A stretch of 64,000 nucleotides of DNA, taken from the NCBI GenBank assembly GCA_021730225.1, contig CP072532.1:207230-271229 (forward strand). Direction: 5' to 3'. The translations under genes and the position numbers were made by a program. Shown here piece after piece: positions 19,958-29,855 of the stretch (position 1 is its first letter; each line of letters starts with the position of its first letter). A model generated the notes under the pieces. It ran no database searches. It was not told where the DNA came from and saw nothing but the letters and a program-made list of their open reading frames with translations. Source of the stretch: Candidatus Vesicomyidisocius sp. Agig_15_S12. GTDB lineage: Bacteria; Pseudomonadota; Gammaproteobacteria; PS1; Pseudothioglobaceae.

Positions 19958-20841
19958 CTAAATAGACCAGTTGAAAGGTAGCGGTCTCCTCGGTCACAAG
20001 CAATAGTAACAATAGTGGCATTATTAATTTTTTTGGATAATTCAATAGCTGAAAATATAGCACCTCCAGAGGATACACCAGCAAAAATACCTTCTATTGT
20101 TGCTAGGTTTCGTGTGGTCTGCTCTGCTGATATTTGTGAAATATTCATAATAGTATCTATTTTAGAGAGATTAAAGATTTTTGGTAAGTGTGTTTTTGGC
20201 CAACGGCGAATTCCAGCAATTTGTGCACCATCTTCAGGTTGAACGCCAATAATTTGAATTGTTGGGTTTTTTTCTTTTAAACTATCTGATACACCAATAA
20301 TAGTGCCAGTAGTCCCCATAGCAGAGATAAAATGAGTGATTGATCCTTGTGTATCTCGCCATATTTCTTCAGCAGTTGTATTGAAGTGGGCATTGGGATT
20401 ATCTAGATTAGAAAATTGATTAAGCTGCTTACCTGTACCTTGTTTTTCCATTTTATCAGCTAAATCTCTAGCGCCCTCCATGCCTTCATCCTTAGTAACT
20501 AAGATAAGTTGGGCGCCATAAGCATTCATGGCATCACGCCTTTCTTGTGAAAGATAATCAGGCATGATTAAAATCATTTTATAGCTTTTAATAGCTGCTA
20601 TCATGGCTAATGCAATACCAGTATTACCACTGGTAGCTTCAATTAGGGTATCGCCAGGAGATATTTCACCTCGTTTTTCACTATTTAAAACCATGTTAAG
20701 TACAGATCTATCTTTAACTGATCCTGCAGGGTTGTTACCCTCTAGTTTGAGCAATATGGTGTTTGATGGATTAGGGTTTAGACGTTGTAGTTTTACTAAA
20801 GGTGTATTGCCAATGGTTTGATCAATAGTTTTGAATATCAT
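19954..20841 (-). CDS. cysM: Cysteine synthase B
   Basis: PLP enzyme forming cysteine from O-acetylserine and sulfide or thiosulfate. PLP lysine Lys43 in AGSVKDR, phosphate/substrate loop TSGNTG at 70-75, GxxGT-type SAMGTTGT near 180. Length 295 fits CysM (303) better than CysK (323), and the opening IDQTIGNTPLVKLQRL is CysM-like. Overlaps clcA by 4 bp and lies 18 bp after thrC, so hom-thrC-cysM-clcA look like one minus-strand transcript. Confidence 0.93.
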   Translation of the reverse strand: MIFKTIDQTIGNTPLVKLQRLNPNPSNTILLKLEGNNPAGSVKDRSVLNMVLNSEKRGEISPGDTLIEATSGNTGIALAMIAAIKSYKMILIMPDYLSQERRDAMNAYGAQLILVTKDEGMEGARDLADKMEKQGTGKQLNQFSNLDNPNAHFNTTAEEIWRDTQGSITHFISAMGTTGTIIGVSDSLKEKNPTIQIIGVQPEDGAQIAGIRRWPKTHLPKIFNLSKIDTIMNISQISAEQTTRNLATIEGIFAGVSSGGAIFSAIELSKKINNATIVTIACDRGDRYLSTGLFS

Positions 20842-20859
20842 AACTATCTTTAGTTGGAG

Positions 20860-21924
20860 TTACATGTTGTTGAAAATAGCATTTTTGACTTCACTTATTA
20901 CTGGGTTAATATTGATTATGTGATTGTTGCATTGTGAAATTGCTGTATCAGAGTCTTTTAAACCATGACCTGTTAGTGTGCATACGATTTTAGAACCGTT
21001 TATAATTTTACCGCTTTTAATATCATGGATTGCACCTGCTAGTGCAGTTGCTGAAGCAGGTTCGCAGAAAATCCCCTCTCTTTCAGAAAGTAATTTTTGT
21101 GTACTTAAAATCTTTTCATCAGTTAATGAGCTAAACCATCCTTTTGATTCTTTCTTAACTTTTTGTGCTAAATCCCAGTTTTGAGGATGACCAATACGAA
21201 TAGCAGTTGCAATAGTTTCAGGGTTATCTATCATAATTCCTTTAACAAAAGGTGCAGATCCTGCTGCTTGATAGCCTATCATTTTAGGCATATTGTCTAC
21301 CTTTCCTTCTTTATATAATTCTGAATATCCTATACAATGTGATGAAATATTACCTGCATTTCCAACAGGTAGACAATGATAATCTGGTGCAAATCCAAGT
21401 TCTTCTATAATTTCAAAAGCGGCAGTTTTTTGACCTTGTAAACGAAACGGATTAATTGAATTGACAATAGATACAGAAACATGTTCGGATACTTCTTTAA
21501 CCAAACGCATACCATCATCAAAGTTACCTTTGATTTGAATAATAATAGCACTGTGCATCATTGCTTGAGCTAATTTACCTAGTGTAATTTTACCTTCAGG
21601 GATTAGTACAAATGCCTTAATACCAGCACGTGCTGCGTAAGCTGCGGCGGATGCAGAAGTATTGCCTGTAGAAGCGCAAATAATTGCTTTAGAGCCAGAC
21701 TCTACCGCTTTAGTAACTGCCATAGTCATACCGCGATCTTTAAATGAACCTGTAGGATTTAGACCTTCATATTTGATATAAATATCAACGTCTTTACTTA
21801 ATTCTTTAGGTAAATTTATCAACTGAATAAGTGGTGTATTTCCTTCTCCTAAACTAATCAGTTTGGTGTTATCATCTACAGGGAGCCTATCTTTATAGTG
21901 TTCAATTAAACCTGTATATCTCAT
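20860..21924 (-). CDS. thrC: Threonine synthase
   Basis: Converts O-phosphohomoserine to threonine with PLP. Lys62 in TGSFKDRG is the Schiff-base lysine; CASTGNTSASAAAYAARAG follows, then the phosphate-binding VGNAGN. 354 residues, the Bacillus-like shorter class. I start at ATG 21924 (MRYTGLIEHY) because AAGGAG lies 7 bases upstream; a longer reading would overlap hom. It lies 10 bp after hom, the usual pairing for threonine synthesis. Confidence 0.96.
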   Translation of the reverse strand: MRYTGLIEHYKDRLPVDDNTKLISLGEGNTPLIQLINLPKELSKDVDIYIKYEGLNPTGSFKDRGMTMAVTKAVESGSKAIICASTGNTSASAAAYAARAGIKAFVLIPEGKITLGKLAQAMMHSAIIIQIKGNFDDGMRLVKEVSEHVSVSIVNSINPFRLQGQKTAAFEIIEELGFAPDYHCLPVGNAGNISSHCIGYSELYKEGKVDNMPKMIGYQAAGSAPFVKGIMIDNPETIATAIRIGHPQNWDLAQKVKKESKGWFSSLTDEKILSTQKLLSEREGIFCEPASATALAGAIHDIKSGKIINGSKIVCTLTGHGLKDSDTAISQCNNHIININPVISEVKNAIFNNM

Positions 21925-21934
21925 TAAATTCTCC

Positions 21935-23221
21935 TTAATTAAGTGTTTCAACAAAAATTATTTTAATCTCATCTATAATGTAATCATATTTTTGAATATC
22001 TGTTACTGCCTTGTTTATTTTACTGTTATTAGTAAGGTTAGTAATAAGAGCAATATGTAAATTATTTTTTTGGTTAATCTTCTTTTGAAGAATGCCTTCT
22101 ATATTAATATCATAATTAGCTAAAGTTTTTTTAATATCTTTTAAAATCCCTGATTTATTAGTGACTAATAAACGTAAGTAGAAAATACTTGCAATATTAT
22201 CAGTATTGCACTTTGCAATATTTATTAATGATTTCCAACCAAAAATATCATGGTTTGCAGTATTTCTGATAATATCAATTAAATCAGCAATAACACTACT
22301 TGCCGTTGCTTCATCACCAGCACCAGCACCGTAATAAAGTGTTTCACCAACTGCATTTCCTTTGATTAATATACCATTCATTACCCCATTAACATTAGAT
22401 AGTAAATGTGTTGTAGGTACTAAAGTTGGTCGTACATGCATTTGCAATTTATCATCTAGTTTTTTAGCAATTCCAATATGTTTAATGGTATAACCTAGTT
22501 TAGTTGCATAAGCAATATCTTCGATACTAATATTGCTAATTCCTTCGGTTGTAATTTGATTAAATTGTAATTCACATCCGAATGCCATTGAGGCAAGAAT
22601 CGCTAATTTATGCGCTGTATCAATACCTTCTACATCAAAATCAGGGTTAGCTTCGGCATAACCAAGTACTTTTGCTTCTTGAAGGGCGTCCTGAAAATTT
22701 CTGTCTTTGTTATGCATTTGAGTTAATATAAAGTTACTTGTTCCATTAATAATCCCAGCAACTAGTTCAATTTGATTAGCACTTAAGCCGTCTTTTAAAG
22801 ATTTTAAAACAGGAATCCCACCAGCAACGGCTGCTTCAAATAAAAGATGTGTGTTGTAATCTTTTGCTAAAGCTAGTAATTCGTTACCATATGTAGCAAT
22901 TAGAGCTTTGTTAGCAGTTACAACATGTTTGCCGTTTTTAATTGCTTGTTCTATTAAGTTTTTAGCTAATCCTACGCCACCCATTAATTCTAAAACCACA
23001 CTAATATTATCATCATTTACAATTTTAAACGGGTCCTGAGTAAGTTTAATATTTTCAGTAGGGCAAATTCGTGTTTGAGTTACATCTCTCACAGCTGCAT
23101 GAGTTACATTAATATTATTACCAGATCGACGTACAATCTGTTTTTGGTTTTTATTTAATACGTTTACTACACCACCACCGACAGTGCCTAGTCCTAAAAT
23201 TCCAATATTCACAAGCAACAT
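21935..23221 (-). CDS. hom: Homoserine dehydrogenase
   Basis: Reduces aspartate semialdehyde to homoserine. Rossmann loop GLGTVGGG near the start, VTANKALI near 110, and the catalytic stretch containing LGYAEANPDFDVEGIDTAHKL. The last 80 residues form an ACT domain (LRLLVTNKSGILKDI...), the site of threonine feedback in the family. Stand-alone, not fused to aspartokinase. The start is ambiguous: ATG 23221 (MLLVNIGIL) or GTG 23212 (VNIGILGLG); TAGGA sits 1 and 10 bases upstream respectively, so GTG may be the real one. First gene of hom-thrC-cysM-clcA. Confidence 0.95.
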   Translation of the reverse strand: MLLVNIGILGLGTVGGGVVNVLNKNQKQIVRRSGNNINVTHAAVRDVTQTRICPTENIKLTQDPFKIVNDDNISVVLELMGGVGLAKNLIEQAIKNGKHVVTANKALIATYGNELLALAKDYNTHLLFEAAVAGGIPVLKSLKDGLSANQIELVAGIINGTSNFILTQMHNKDRNFQDALQEAKVLGYAEANPDFDVEGIDTAHKLAILASMAFGCELQFNQITTEGISNISIEDIAYATKLGYTIKHIGIAKKLDDKLQMHVRPTLVPTTHLLSNVNGVMNGILIKGNAVGETLYYGAGAGDEATASSVIADLIDIIRNTANHDIFGWKSLINIAKCNTDNIASIFYLRLLVTNKSGILKDIKKTLANYDINIEGILQKKINQKNNLHIALITNLTNNSKINKAVTDIQKYDYIIDEIKIIFVETLN

Positions 23222-23725
23222 TCCTATATTAAATACAATCAAATAGTACATTATACTCACAGGATATTTATGCGTACATTAGTTATTAAAGGGCAAGTAA
23301 TTTATTAATTCAAAGTTAATCCTATTTTCAATAGCGCGTCAATAGTTTACTTATATCTAACTATCAAATTCTACTTGTGAAAGTGCGATATTTTTTTATA
23401 TGAGGTCAAATGTAACAAATCACTAATCTGAGTTTTTTTGATAGATACATATAAATTTTGGTTTATGCCTAATATGATAATCAAGTAAATCGTAGCGTAA
23501 CTATTTTACTATTTTGTTTAGTAACGTTTATTTATTTACAGTATTCAACTTCTTTAGATAAATTTTGAAAAAGAGAGTCCAGTTTATTCTAGTTAAAATG
23601 ATAATGATCAATAATTTTGCTTAAAGTATTTACCAAAATTATAGTTTATCATTGTTAATAACAATGATAATATTAATACGATATTCCTCTCGGTTATTAA
23701 TTAGGTTATATTTTTTTGTTATAAA
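23222..23725. other. About 500 bp non-coding between BI-1 gene and hom
   Basis: No gene remnant recognised. Contains a 25-nt near-perfect palindrome (separate entry). Promoter(s) for the hom operon must lie here, but none stands out from the AT background. Confidence 0.55.
23646..23670. repeat. Palindrome, 12-bp perfect arms around one base
   Basis: TTATCATTGTTA-A-TAACAATGATAA. It lies 56 bp past the BI-1 stop codon and about 425 bp upstream of hom. As RNA it would form a stable hairpin, but no good U-run follows on the minus strand. It may be a transcript end, an operator, or relic. It resembles a Fur-box half-site only loosely. Confidence 0.85.
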
Positions 23726-24385
23726 CTAATCTTCTCCAGAAAACACTCCTAGTAATTGCAATAAACTTAAAAATAAGTTATAAATTGAAATAAACAGTGT
23801 TACTGTTGCCATAATGTAATTAGTTTCACCACCGTGGATAATGTTTGAAGTCTCAAACAAAATTAATCCACTCATTAATAAAATAAATATCACAGATATA
23901 GTCAATGATAATGCTGGTATATTAAAAAAGTAAGCGGCAATTCCTGCTAAAAATGCTACAATAATACCTGCTGTTAGGAAACCAGATAAAAAACTAAAAT
24001 CTTTACCTGAAGTAATGGCATAAAAAGACAAAGATAAAAAGATAAGACCCGTGCCTGTCATTGCCATAGCAATTAGTTCAGAGCCATTTGAAAAAGTTGT
24101 TGTATAAGCACCAATAATAGGTCCTAATGTTAGTCCCATAAAGCCTGTTAATGCGAATACTGTTAAAATTCCGTAACTTGAATTTTTAAATTTATTGGTT
24201 AAATATAGCAAGCCAAAATAACCACCAATAGTGATTAAAAAACCAAAGTTTGGCAGGTTCAAAGACATAGCAAAATAAGCCATTAGCCCACTAAATAACA
24301 AGGTTGCAGATAGTAATTGGTAAGTATTTCTTAAAATGCTATTAATGTTAATGTCACGTATTTGAGTATTGATTTTTGTATTCAT
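23726..24385 (-). CDS. Bax inhibitor-1/YccA family membrane protein
   Basis: 219 residues, seven hydrophobic segments, of the BI-1/YbhL/YccA family of pH-sensitive membrane channels. Marks: NTYQLLSATLLFSGLMAYFA near 24-43, FALTGFMGLTLGP near 97, and the C-terminal run SLYLNLFL-like ISIYNLFLSLLQLLG with a final acidic tail. In bacteria YccA modulates FtsH and YbhL is of unknown role; which applies here cannot be told. Stands alone, divergent from murD with 50 bp between starts. Confidence 0.9.
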   Translation of the reverse strand: MNTKINTQIRDININSILRNTYQLLSATLLFSGLMAYFAMSLNLPNFGFLITIGGYFGLLYLTNKFKNSSYGILTVFALTGFMGLTLGPIIGAYTTTFSNGSELIAMAMTGTGLIFLSLSFYAITSGKDFSFLSGFLTAGIIVAFLAGIAAYFFNIPALSLTISVIFILLMSGLILFETSNIIHGGETNYIMATVTLFISIYNLFLSLLQLLGVFSGED

Positions 24386-24435
24386 GAATTATATCTCGTA
24401 TATAAAATAAAGCTATTTTACAGAGAAAAAGCTAT

Positions 24436-25728
24436 ATGAAATTAATTTTAGGCTTAGGAAAAACAGGATTTTCAATTGCCCGTTTTCTATCAGAACAAAA
24501 TATTAATTATAAAATTGCTGATAGTCGCATGAGCCCGCCTTATTTATCTAAATATACTAGTTTGCTTTTCAAGTCAACACCCATTCTTGGGATGTGGACA
24601 TCCAGTCTACTAACAGAAGTAGATGAGGTTTTTATTTCTCCTGGTATTGCTCAGAGTGAAACGATTGTTGGTTGGGCAATGAAAAAAAATATTCCTATTA
24701 TTAGTGATATTGAATTATTTTCAAGATTTGCAAAAGCACCTGTCATTGGTATTACAGGTTCTAATGGCAAATCCACCGTGACTAAATTATTAACACAAAT
24801 GATTGTTGATTCAGGCATGTTAGTTGCTATAGGTGGAAATATTGGCATTCCTGCACTGGATTGTTTAAATGAAAAAATAGAATATTACGTATTAGAATTA
24901 TCTAGTTATCAATTAGATTATAGCTATCACTTGAATCTAATAACAGGTGTTGTTCTTAACATTACACCTGATCATCTTGATCGATACAAAAGTTTTGAGT
25001 ATTACATTAATTCTAAATTAAGTCTATATCAATATTGCCAATATTCGGTAGTTAATTTAGACGAACCACTTATTCCTAAACAAACTAATGTTAAATATTT
25101 TGGTATTAATATACCTAAAAAAGCAAATGATTTTGGTACAGTTACTTACCATAACATTTGTTATTTACTTAAAGGTGATAATATATTGATGAGTATTGAT
25201 GAAGTACAACTAATTGGGGAACACAATACAAAGAATATACTTGCAGCCCTTGCTTTAGGTGATCAAATAAAGCTACCAATATCGTCTATGATACAAAGTA
25301 TTAAAAATTTTAAAGCATTAGAACATCGACTTGAATGGGTAGCTAAAAAACAAAACATTGATTATTACAATGATTCAAAAGCTACTAACGCAACCTCTAC
25401 CATAATAGCAATCCAAGCTTTAATGTACAAACATCAAAATATTGTATTAATTTTAGGCGGTATTGCCAAAAAAGAAGACTACACTTTATTATTTAAATTC
25501 ATCAATAAGGGTATTACTGGAGTTGTCCTTATAGGGCAAAGCACCCACAAATTTTCGCAAGAAATTAACACTAACACCACTATCTATGCCAATACTATGC
25601 AAGAGGCTGTTAATATTGCCCGTTCAATGATTAATAACGGTGTAATTCTATTATCTCCTGGGTGTGCTAGTTTTGATATGTTTGATAATTTTGAGCATAG
25701 AGGACATGTGTTTAAAGATTGTATTTAA
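24436..25728 (+). CDS. murD: UDP-MurNAc-L-alanine:D-glutamate ligase
   Basis: Cytoplasmic Mur ligase adding D-Glu to the peptidoglycan precursor. ATP loop GITGSNGKST at 105-114, LELSSYQLD near 155, the conserved NITPDHLDRY, and YNDSKATN in the third domain. 430 residues (E. coli 438). Normally inside mraY-murD-ftsW-murG-murC of the dcw cluster; here it stands alone, convergent with miaA (17 bp gap), 6 kb from murC. Confidence 0.96.
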   Translation: MKLILGLGKTGFSIARFLSEQNINYKIADSRMSPPYLSKYTSLLFKSTPILGMWTSSLLTEVDEVFISPGIAQSETIVGWAMKKNIPIISDIELFSRFAKAPVIGITGSNGKSTVTKLLTQMIVDSGMLVAIGGNIGIPALDCLNEKIEYYVLELSSYQLDYSYHLNLITGVVLNITPDHLDRYKSFEYYINSKLSLYQYCQYSVVNLDEPLIPKQTNVKYFGINIPKKANDFGTVTYHNICYLLKGDNILMSIDEVQLIGEHNTKNILAALALGDQIKLPISSMIQSIKNFKALEHRLEWVAKKQNIDYYNDSKATNATSTIIAIQALMYKHQNIVLILGGIAKKEDYTLLFKFINKGITGVVLIGQSTHKFSQEINTNTTIYANTMQEAVNIARSMINNGVILLSPGCASFDMFDNFEHRGHVFKDCI

Positions 25729-25745
25729 TTTAGTTTAGATTTATT

Positions 25746-26663
25746 CTATGAGTTGATGAATGTGACTGCTTTAGCAAGATTGGAATTGTTTAAAACTAAA
25801 GCGTATTTTTCACTTTTTAGCCAAGTGCTTTGGCGTTTACATAGTTGTCGAGTGGCAATGATGATTTTTTCTATCATTTCTGTTTTATCTATTTTCCCGT
25901 TTAAATATTGCCATGCTTGTCGGTAGCCAACACAACGGATTGAAGATAAATTTTGGTGTAGGTTTGGATTTTGTTTAAGACGTTGAACTTCATTTAAAAA
26001 TCCATTCTTCATCATTAATAAAAAGCGAGTTTCAATTTTTGCATGTAGTACATTTCGTTTAGGCATGAGAATTATTTTTTTAATAGGATGGTTAATAATA
26101 GGTTTTTTATTGCCTTGTAATTCACTAATTGTTTTTCCACTTAGGTTAAATACTTCAAGTGCACGTATGATTCTTTGTGAATCATTTGGGTGAATTTTAT
26201 TAGCTGCTTGAGGGTCAATTTTTTTAAGGTCTTGGTGTAGTTTAATTGTACCTTTACTTCTAAGTAATTGGTTAAATTTTTCTTTGGACTTGGTGCTTGA
26301 TTCTGGCAAATTGGATAATCCGTATTCCAGTACATGAAAATAAAATGAGGTACCACCTACTAAAATGGGTAATTCATTTTTAGCAAAAGCGGTTTTGATT
26401 TGTTTGTTAGCATCACGTATAAAATCAAAGACTGAATATGAACTTTCTGGGTTGCAAATATTAATTAAGTGGTGAGGATATTTTTTTAAGGTTGCTTTAT
26501 CTGGTTTAGCAGTGCCAATGTTCATTCCTTTGTAAATAAGGGCAGAATCAACACTAATAAGCCGAGTTTTAAATTGTTGGCTTAATTTAATGGCTAAATT
26601 AGTTTTACCTGAGGCGGTAGGACCCATTAAAAATATCACAGTTTTGTTGATTTTGATTGGCAT
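25746..26663 (-). CDS. miaA: tRNA dimethylallyltransferase
   Basis: Adds the isopentenyl group to A37 of tRNAs reading UNN codons; MiaB (also in this window) then methylthiolates it. P-loop GPTASGKT at 14-21, DSALIYKGMNIGTAKP near 38-53, and the CVGYRQAWQYL region. 305 residues (E. coli 316). Monocistronic; hfq, which usually follows, is not adjacent. Confidence 0.96.
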   Translation of the reverse strand: MPIKINKTVIFLMGPTASGKTNLAIKLSQQFKTRLISVDSALIYKGMNIGTAKPDKATLKKYPHHLINICNPESSYSVFDFIRDANKQIKTAFAKNELPILVGGTSFYFHVLEYGLSNLPESSTKSKEKFNQLLRSKGTIKLHQDLKKIDPQAANKIHPNDSQRIIRALEVFNLSGKTISELQGNKKPIINHPIKKIILMPKRNVLHAKIETRFLLMMKNGFLNEVQRLKQNPNLHQNLSSIRCVGYRQAWQYLNGKIDKTEMIEKIIIATRQLCKRQSTWLKSEKYALVLNNSNLAKAVTFINS

Positions 26664-27562
26664 AAAAAGCTTTTAATTACTAGGTATTAATGAAGCATAA
26701 CTTATATTATAATGTCAATGTCAAATTTATTAAATATAAACATATGTTTACAATTGAAAATCAATTCAAGGGTAGGATTTTCCAATCTAATGCTGAGGAT
26801 AATATTATAAATGATGTATTGGTGTATGGAGTAAAAACCAATGTTTATTTGGTAGTGTTAGGTTTTAGGAAATATTGTAGATATTAAAGTGATAACATTG
26901 TCTTGTAAAGTTCAAAGTATTTTTAAAAATTATTAGCTCTAATTTGTTTCAATATTTAGTATGGTAATGTATTGATTTAGTTCATCCTGATTTTGATTAT
27001 CATGCTTTTTTTATTGCTAATACACCTAGTGACAGTGATTTGATTGAACTTCGCGTTCGTTTAATTGAAAATGTGAAATTTACCAATTTTGTCTTTAAGG
27101 AGATGTAAGAAAAATAATTATTACTTAAAATTAAAGGACCTGAATGGAATTTTTATCCTAGAGAAAAAAGTGAAAAATTCGTTATTTTAGTAGCTGGTAA
27201 AACGTAATCTAGCCCTATTATAGTGATAGTTAAGCGTGTAATTGATATTAAATTTAGGAGAATAATATATATTTATTGCGGGGTGTAAGAGATAAGATAG
27301 ATTTGTCTAAACAATAGACTAAAAACCATAAAAATATTAACCTTATTCCTATATTATTACAAGTAAATAATACTTGTAAGTTGAAAGTAGGTTATATGTA
27401 CGGGGGTGTATTGTCTAACTTTGATCGTTTAGTAGATTATAAGATTTATGCTTGTGACTTTTGTTAATAGTTAAAACTATAGTAGATATTTTAGTGAAAC
27501 AAGATATTTTTAGAGAAAATTTATTCTCTAATATTTCTGAATTTTTTTAAAGGTAGTGTGAT
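26664..27562 (+). pseudogene. About 900 bp of decayed sequence upstream of bolA, origin unknown
   Basis: Open fragments in changing frames suggest dead gene(s) on the plus strand. One reads FDYHAFFIANTPSDSDLIEL then RVRLIENVKFTNFVFKEM (about 26992-27107); after a frameshift comes LLKIKGPEWNFYPREK then SEKFVILVAGKT (about 27120-27206); and near 27360-27465 QVNNTCKLKVGYMYGGVLSN then FDRLVDYKIYACDFC. I cannot name the family. A 65-codon frame at 26690-26887 has no ribosome site and is probably not a gene. Confidence 0.5.
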
Positions 27563-27871
27563 ATGAGTAATATGCAACAACATTTAACTGAACAATTGCA
27601 AATAGCATTAACTCCCAGTTATCTTGAGGTTTTTAATGAATCTCATAACCATTCTGGTCCTAGTAGTGAATCTCATTTTAAGTTAATTGTAGTAAGTGAT
27701 TATTTTGATGATTTAAAACTGATTGAAAGGCATCGTTTTATTAACCAATTATTTAAAGAAGAGATGACTTATATTCATGCATTATCAATGCATACTTATA
27801 CATCTTATGAGTGGCATATGAAAAATGGTGTACCAGATTCGCCTAAATGTGCAGGTAGTTCAACATCTTAA
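27563..27871 (+). CDS. bolA: BolA family protein
   Basis: 102-residue BolA/IbaG-type protein with the central fold including the conserved region NHSGPSSESHFKLIVVSDYFDD and HRFINQLFKEE. Such proteins pair with monothiol glutaredoxins to handle Fe-S clusters; the longer form here matches BolA itself (105). The histidine in the NESHNHSG stretch fits the cluster-binding position. The C-terminal tail carries a Cys (PKCAGSSTS). It survives intact between two decayed regions. Confidence 0.93.
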   Translation: MSNMQQHLTEQLQIALTPSYLEVFNESHNHSGPSSESHFKLIVVSDYFDDLKLIERHRFINQLFKEEMTYIHALSMHTYTSYEWHMKNGVPDSPKCAGSSTS

Positions 27872-27879
27872 AGTTTTGT

Positions 27880-29431
27880 AAACTATTTTTTATTTTTTTC
27901 TATTATTTGGTGTTTGTGAGGGTGCTATAGCTTCAAATAATCTTACAAAAAGTAGTGTCAAATCCTATACAAATTAATACTATTAATAACTTGGTTATTG
28001 AGAAAGATCTGTGGTGTTAGATTTTCAATATTTATATATTAAGCGGTACCTCCAGAATTATTTTGGTCATATTGATTGGTTTAAAAAAATTCTGACTATT
28101 TAACGCGTATTACTAAGCGTGCACGGGCCCCTTATAATTCATATTTAGCAAAAACGGAAGTAGAACGTGTTAGGTTGCCGATTGAGATTGTTTTAATGCC
28201 AATTATTGAATTAACTTATTATCCATTTTCTTATTTACATGGTATGGCCTCAGGTTTGTGGTATTTTATTCCTTTGACTGGAAAAACTCTATGGTTTAGA
28301 AAGTAATTAGTGGTATGACGCTCGTCATGATGTACTTGTTTCAACTAAGGAGCTAAGGAGGCAGTTAAGTATCTAAAAAATCTTAATAAACTGTTTAATG
28401 GAGATAGTTTATTAGCAATTGTTTCTTATAATTTAGTCCCAGGGTGTGTACAAAAAGCTATTACTACAAATAAACAACAAGATAAACTAGTTGATTTTGA
28501 CATCTAGATTTACCAGAAGAAACTAGAGTGGCTATGTGCTATAAATTATTGGTAGTAGCAGAACTTGTTAAGAATTCTAAAACATATGGACAAATACTCA
28601 CAACAGTTAATAATACACCTCAAGTTCAAGCTATTAAGTTTGATTAGCAATTTTATTTAGTGTTAATTTTTGAATTGGCGGCAACTAGATTTAGAATAAT
28701 TATATATTTTAAATTCAGTATTTAAACGCTAGATAACATCAATCGAGGGTTCTTATAATTTGCTATTACCTATTGATAATAGTTGCAATCTTTACAGAAA
28801 ATTTGTCCAACTATCTAAAAAGTAATAGAGTGAAATGGGTACGTTATTATATTAATTATGGTGATAGTTTAAGTAAGATTGTTTATCGATTATAACATTA
28901 TAATAAGTCAGATAAAAAGTGTTAATAATTTGTATAAAAATGTATTTAAAGTAGACTAATATTTGATTCTACCAGTTTCACAAAACCATGATCAATATTA
29001 TTTTACCTTAAAAGAACAAAGAGAATTTTAAAAAATAAATGTGAAAAAATGGTACTAAAGTAGTTTATACGGTTGTGAATGGCGATAGTTTATGGCGTAT
29101 CGATAGAAAATATAATATTAATGAGGGATAATATCGCAAAGTGGAATTATATTGTTAAAACAAGATTGCTTAGAGTAGGTAAAGAATTGGTATTATAGCA
29201 ATATAACTCAAGAAAACCTAAAGATTTGTCAGAATTAATCAATGTAGATATAGGCATTGATAGGAAAGTTATCTATTACGTTAAGAGTGGCGATAATTTG
29301 TCTACCATTGCGTATAAATTTGGTATGCAAATTAGTCAACTTAAAAATGGAATCAATTGATAGGTAAAAACCATTACAGCCTAGACAAAAATTAATTGTT
29401 ATTATTAATGTTATTAATTCTAATATGCAAT
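27880..29431 (+). pseudogene. mltD: mltD pseudogene (membrane-bound lytic transglycosylase D with three LysM repeats)
   Basis: Clear homology in several frames. TRITKRARAPYNSYLAK then VERVRLPIEIVLMPIIEL and FSYLHGMASGLWYFIPLTGK (28100-28300) match the MltD catalytic core, including the catalytic Glu in PIIEL. LKNLNKLFNGDSLLAIVSYN then GCVQKAITTNKQQDKLVDFD follows, then DLPEETRVAMCYKLLVVAEL. Three LysM relics: WVRYYINYGDSLSKIVYRL near 28840, VVYTVVNGDSLWRIDRKYNI near 29060, and VIYYVKSGDNLSTIAYKFGM near 29275. Many stops and shifts make it non-functional. Loss removes a peptidoglycan-cleaving enzyme. Confidence 0.95.
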
Positions 29432-29855
29432 AAAAATATAAATGTATTATTGATTAATAAGGTAATACCGCTAAGAGTATTGCCTTTGCATTTCTGAATT
29501 TACAATAAATACTATAAATTTATATTCTACTAATGCTAATTTATACTCTATTTTTTATAGTTTTTCTGATATTCTTGTCAAAATGAATACTGTTTTAGTA
29601 GAAAAAGAAGTTGCTTGATAATATCGATAGTATATTTTATTGTTATTTTTGTGGAATATTTAACGCATTCAATTAAATATGTATTTTTTTAGTTATTTTA
29701 ATCACTTGTAATTTTATCAATTTTCTAATCAATATCAACTTTTAATAATTCACTTAGATGAGTATTTTCTATGTTTTATATAACAAGTTCAAATAGAATA
29801 ATAGATAGTAGTTTGAATATGGGTTGACCAGTAGGTTTTTAACCTATTTATACGC
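29432..29855. other. Non-coding remainder between mltD relic and ddl
   Basis: Begins with a probable terminator (separate entry), then 360 bp with stops in all frames. ftsQ would normally lie downstream of ddl on the minus strand here; I find nothing resembling it. Confidence 0.6.
29461..29488 (+). terminator. Stem-loop after mltD relic, probable fossil terminator
   Basis: GGTAATAC...GTATTGCC (one G-T pair) with an 8-base loop, followed by TTTGCATTTCT. Located 30 bp after the end of the mltD reading frame. Confidence 0.55.

Noticed and set aside
23590-23670. Fur boxes near GATAATGATCAATAAT and the palindrome
   Set aside because: Only half-sites match the Fur consensus, and such AT-rich words are common here by chance. 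No iron gene is adjacent.
26690-26887. 65-codon plus-strand frame as a small gene
   Set aside because: No ribosome site, no recognisable domain, and it lies in a stretch of decayed sequence; chance is likely in AT-rich DNA.
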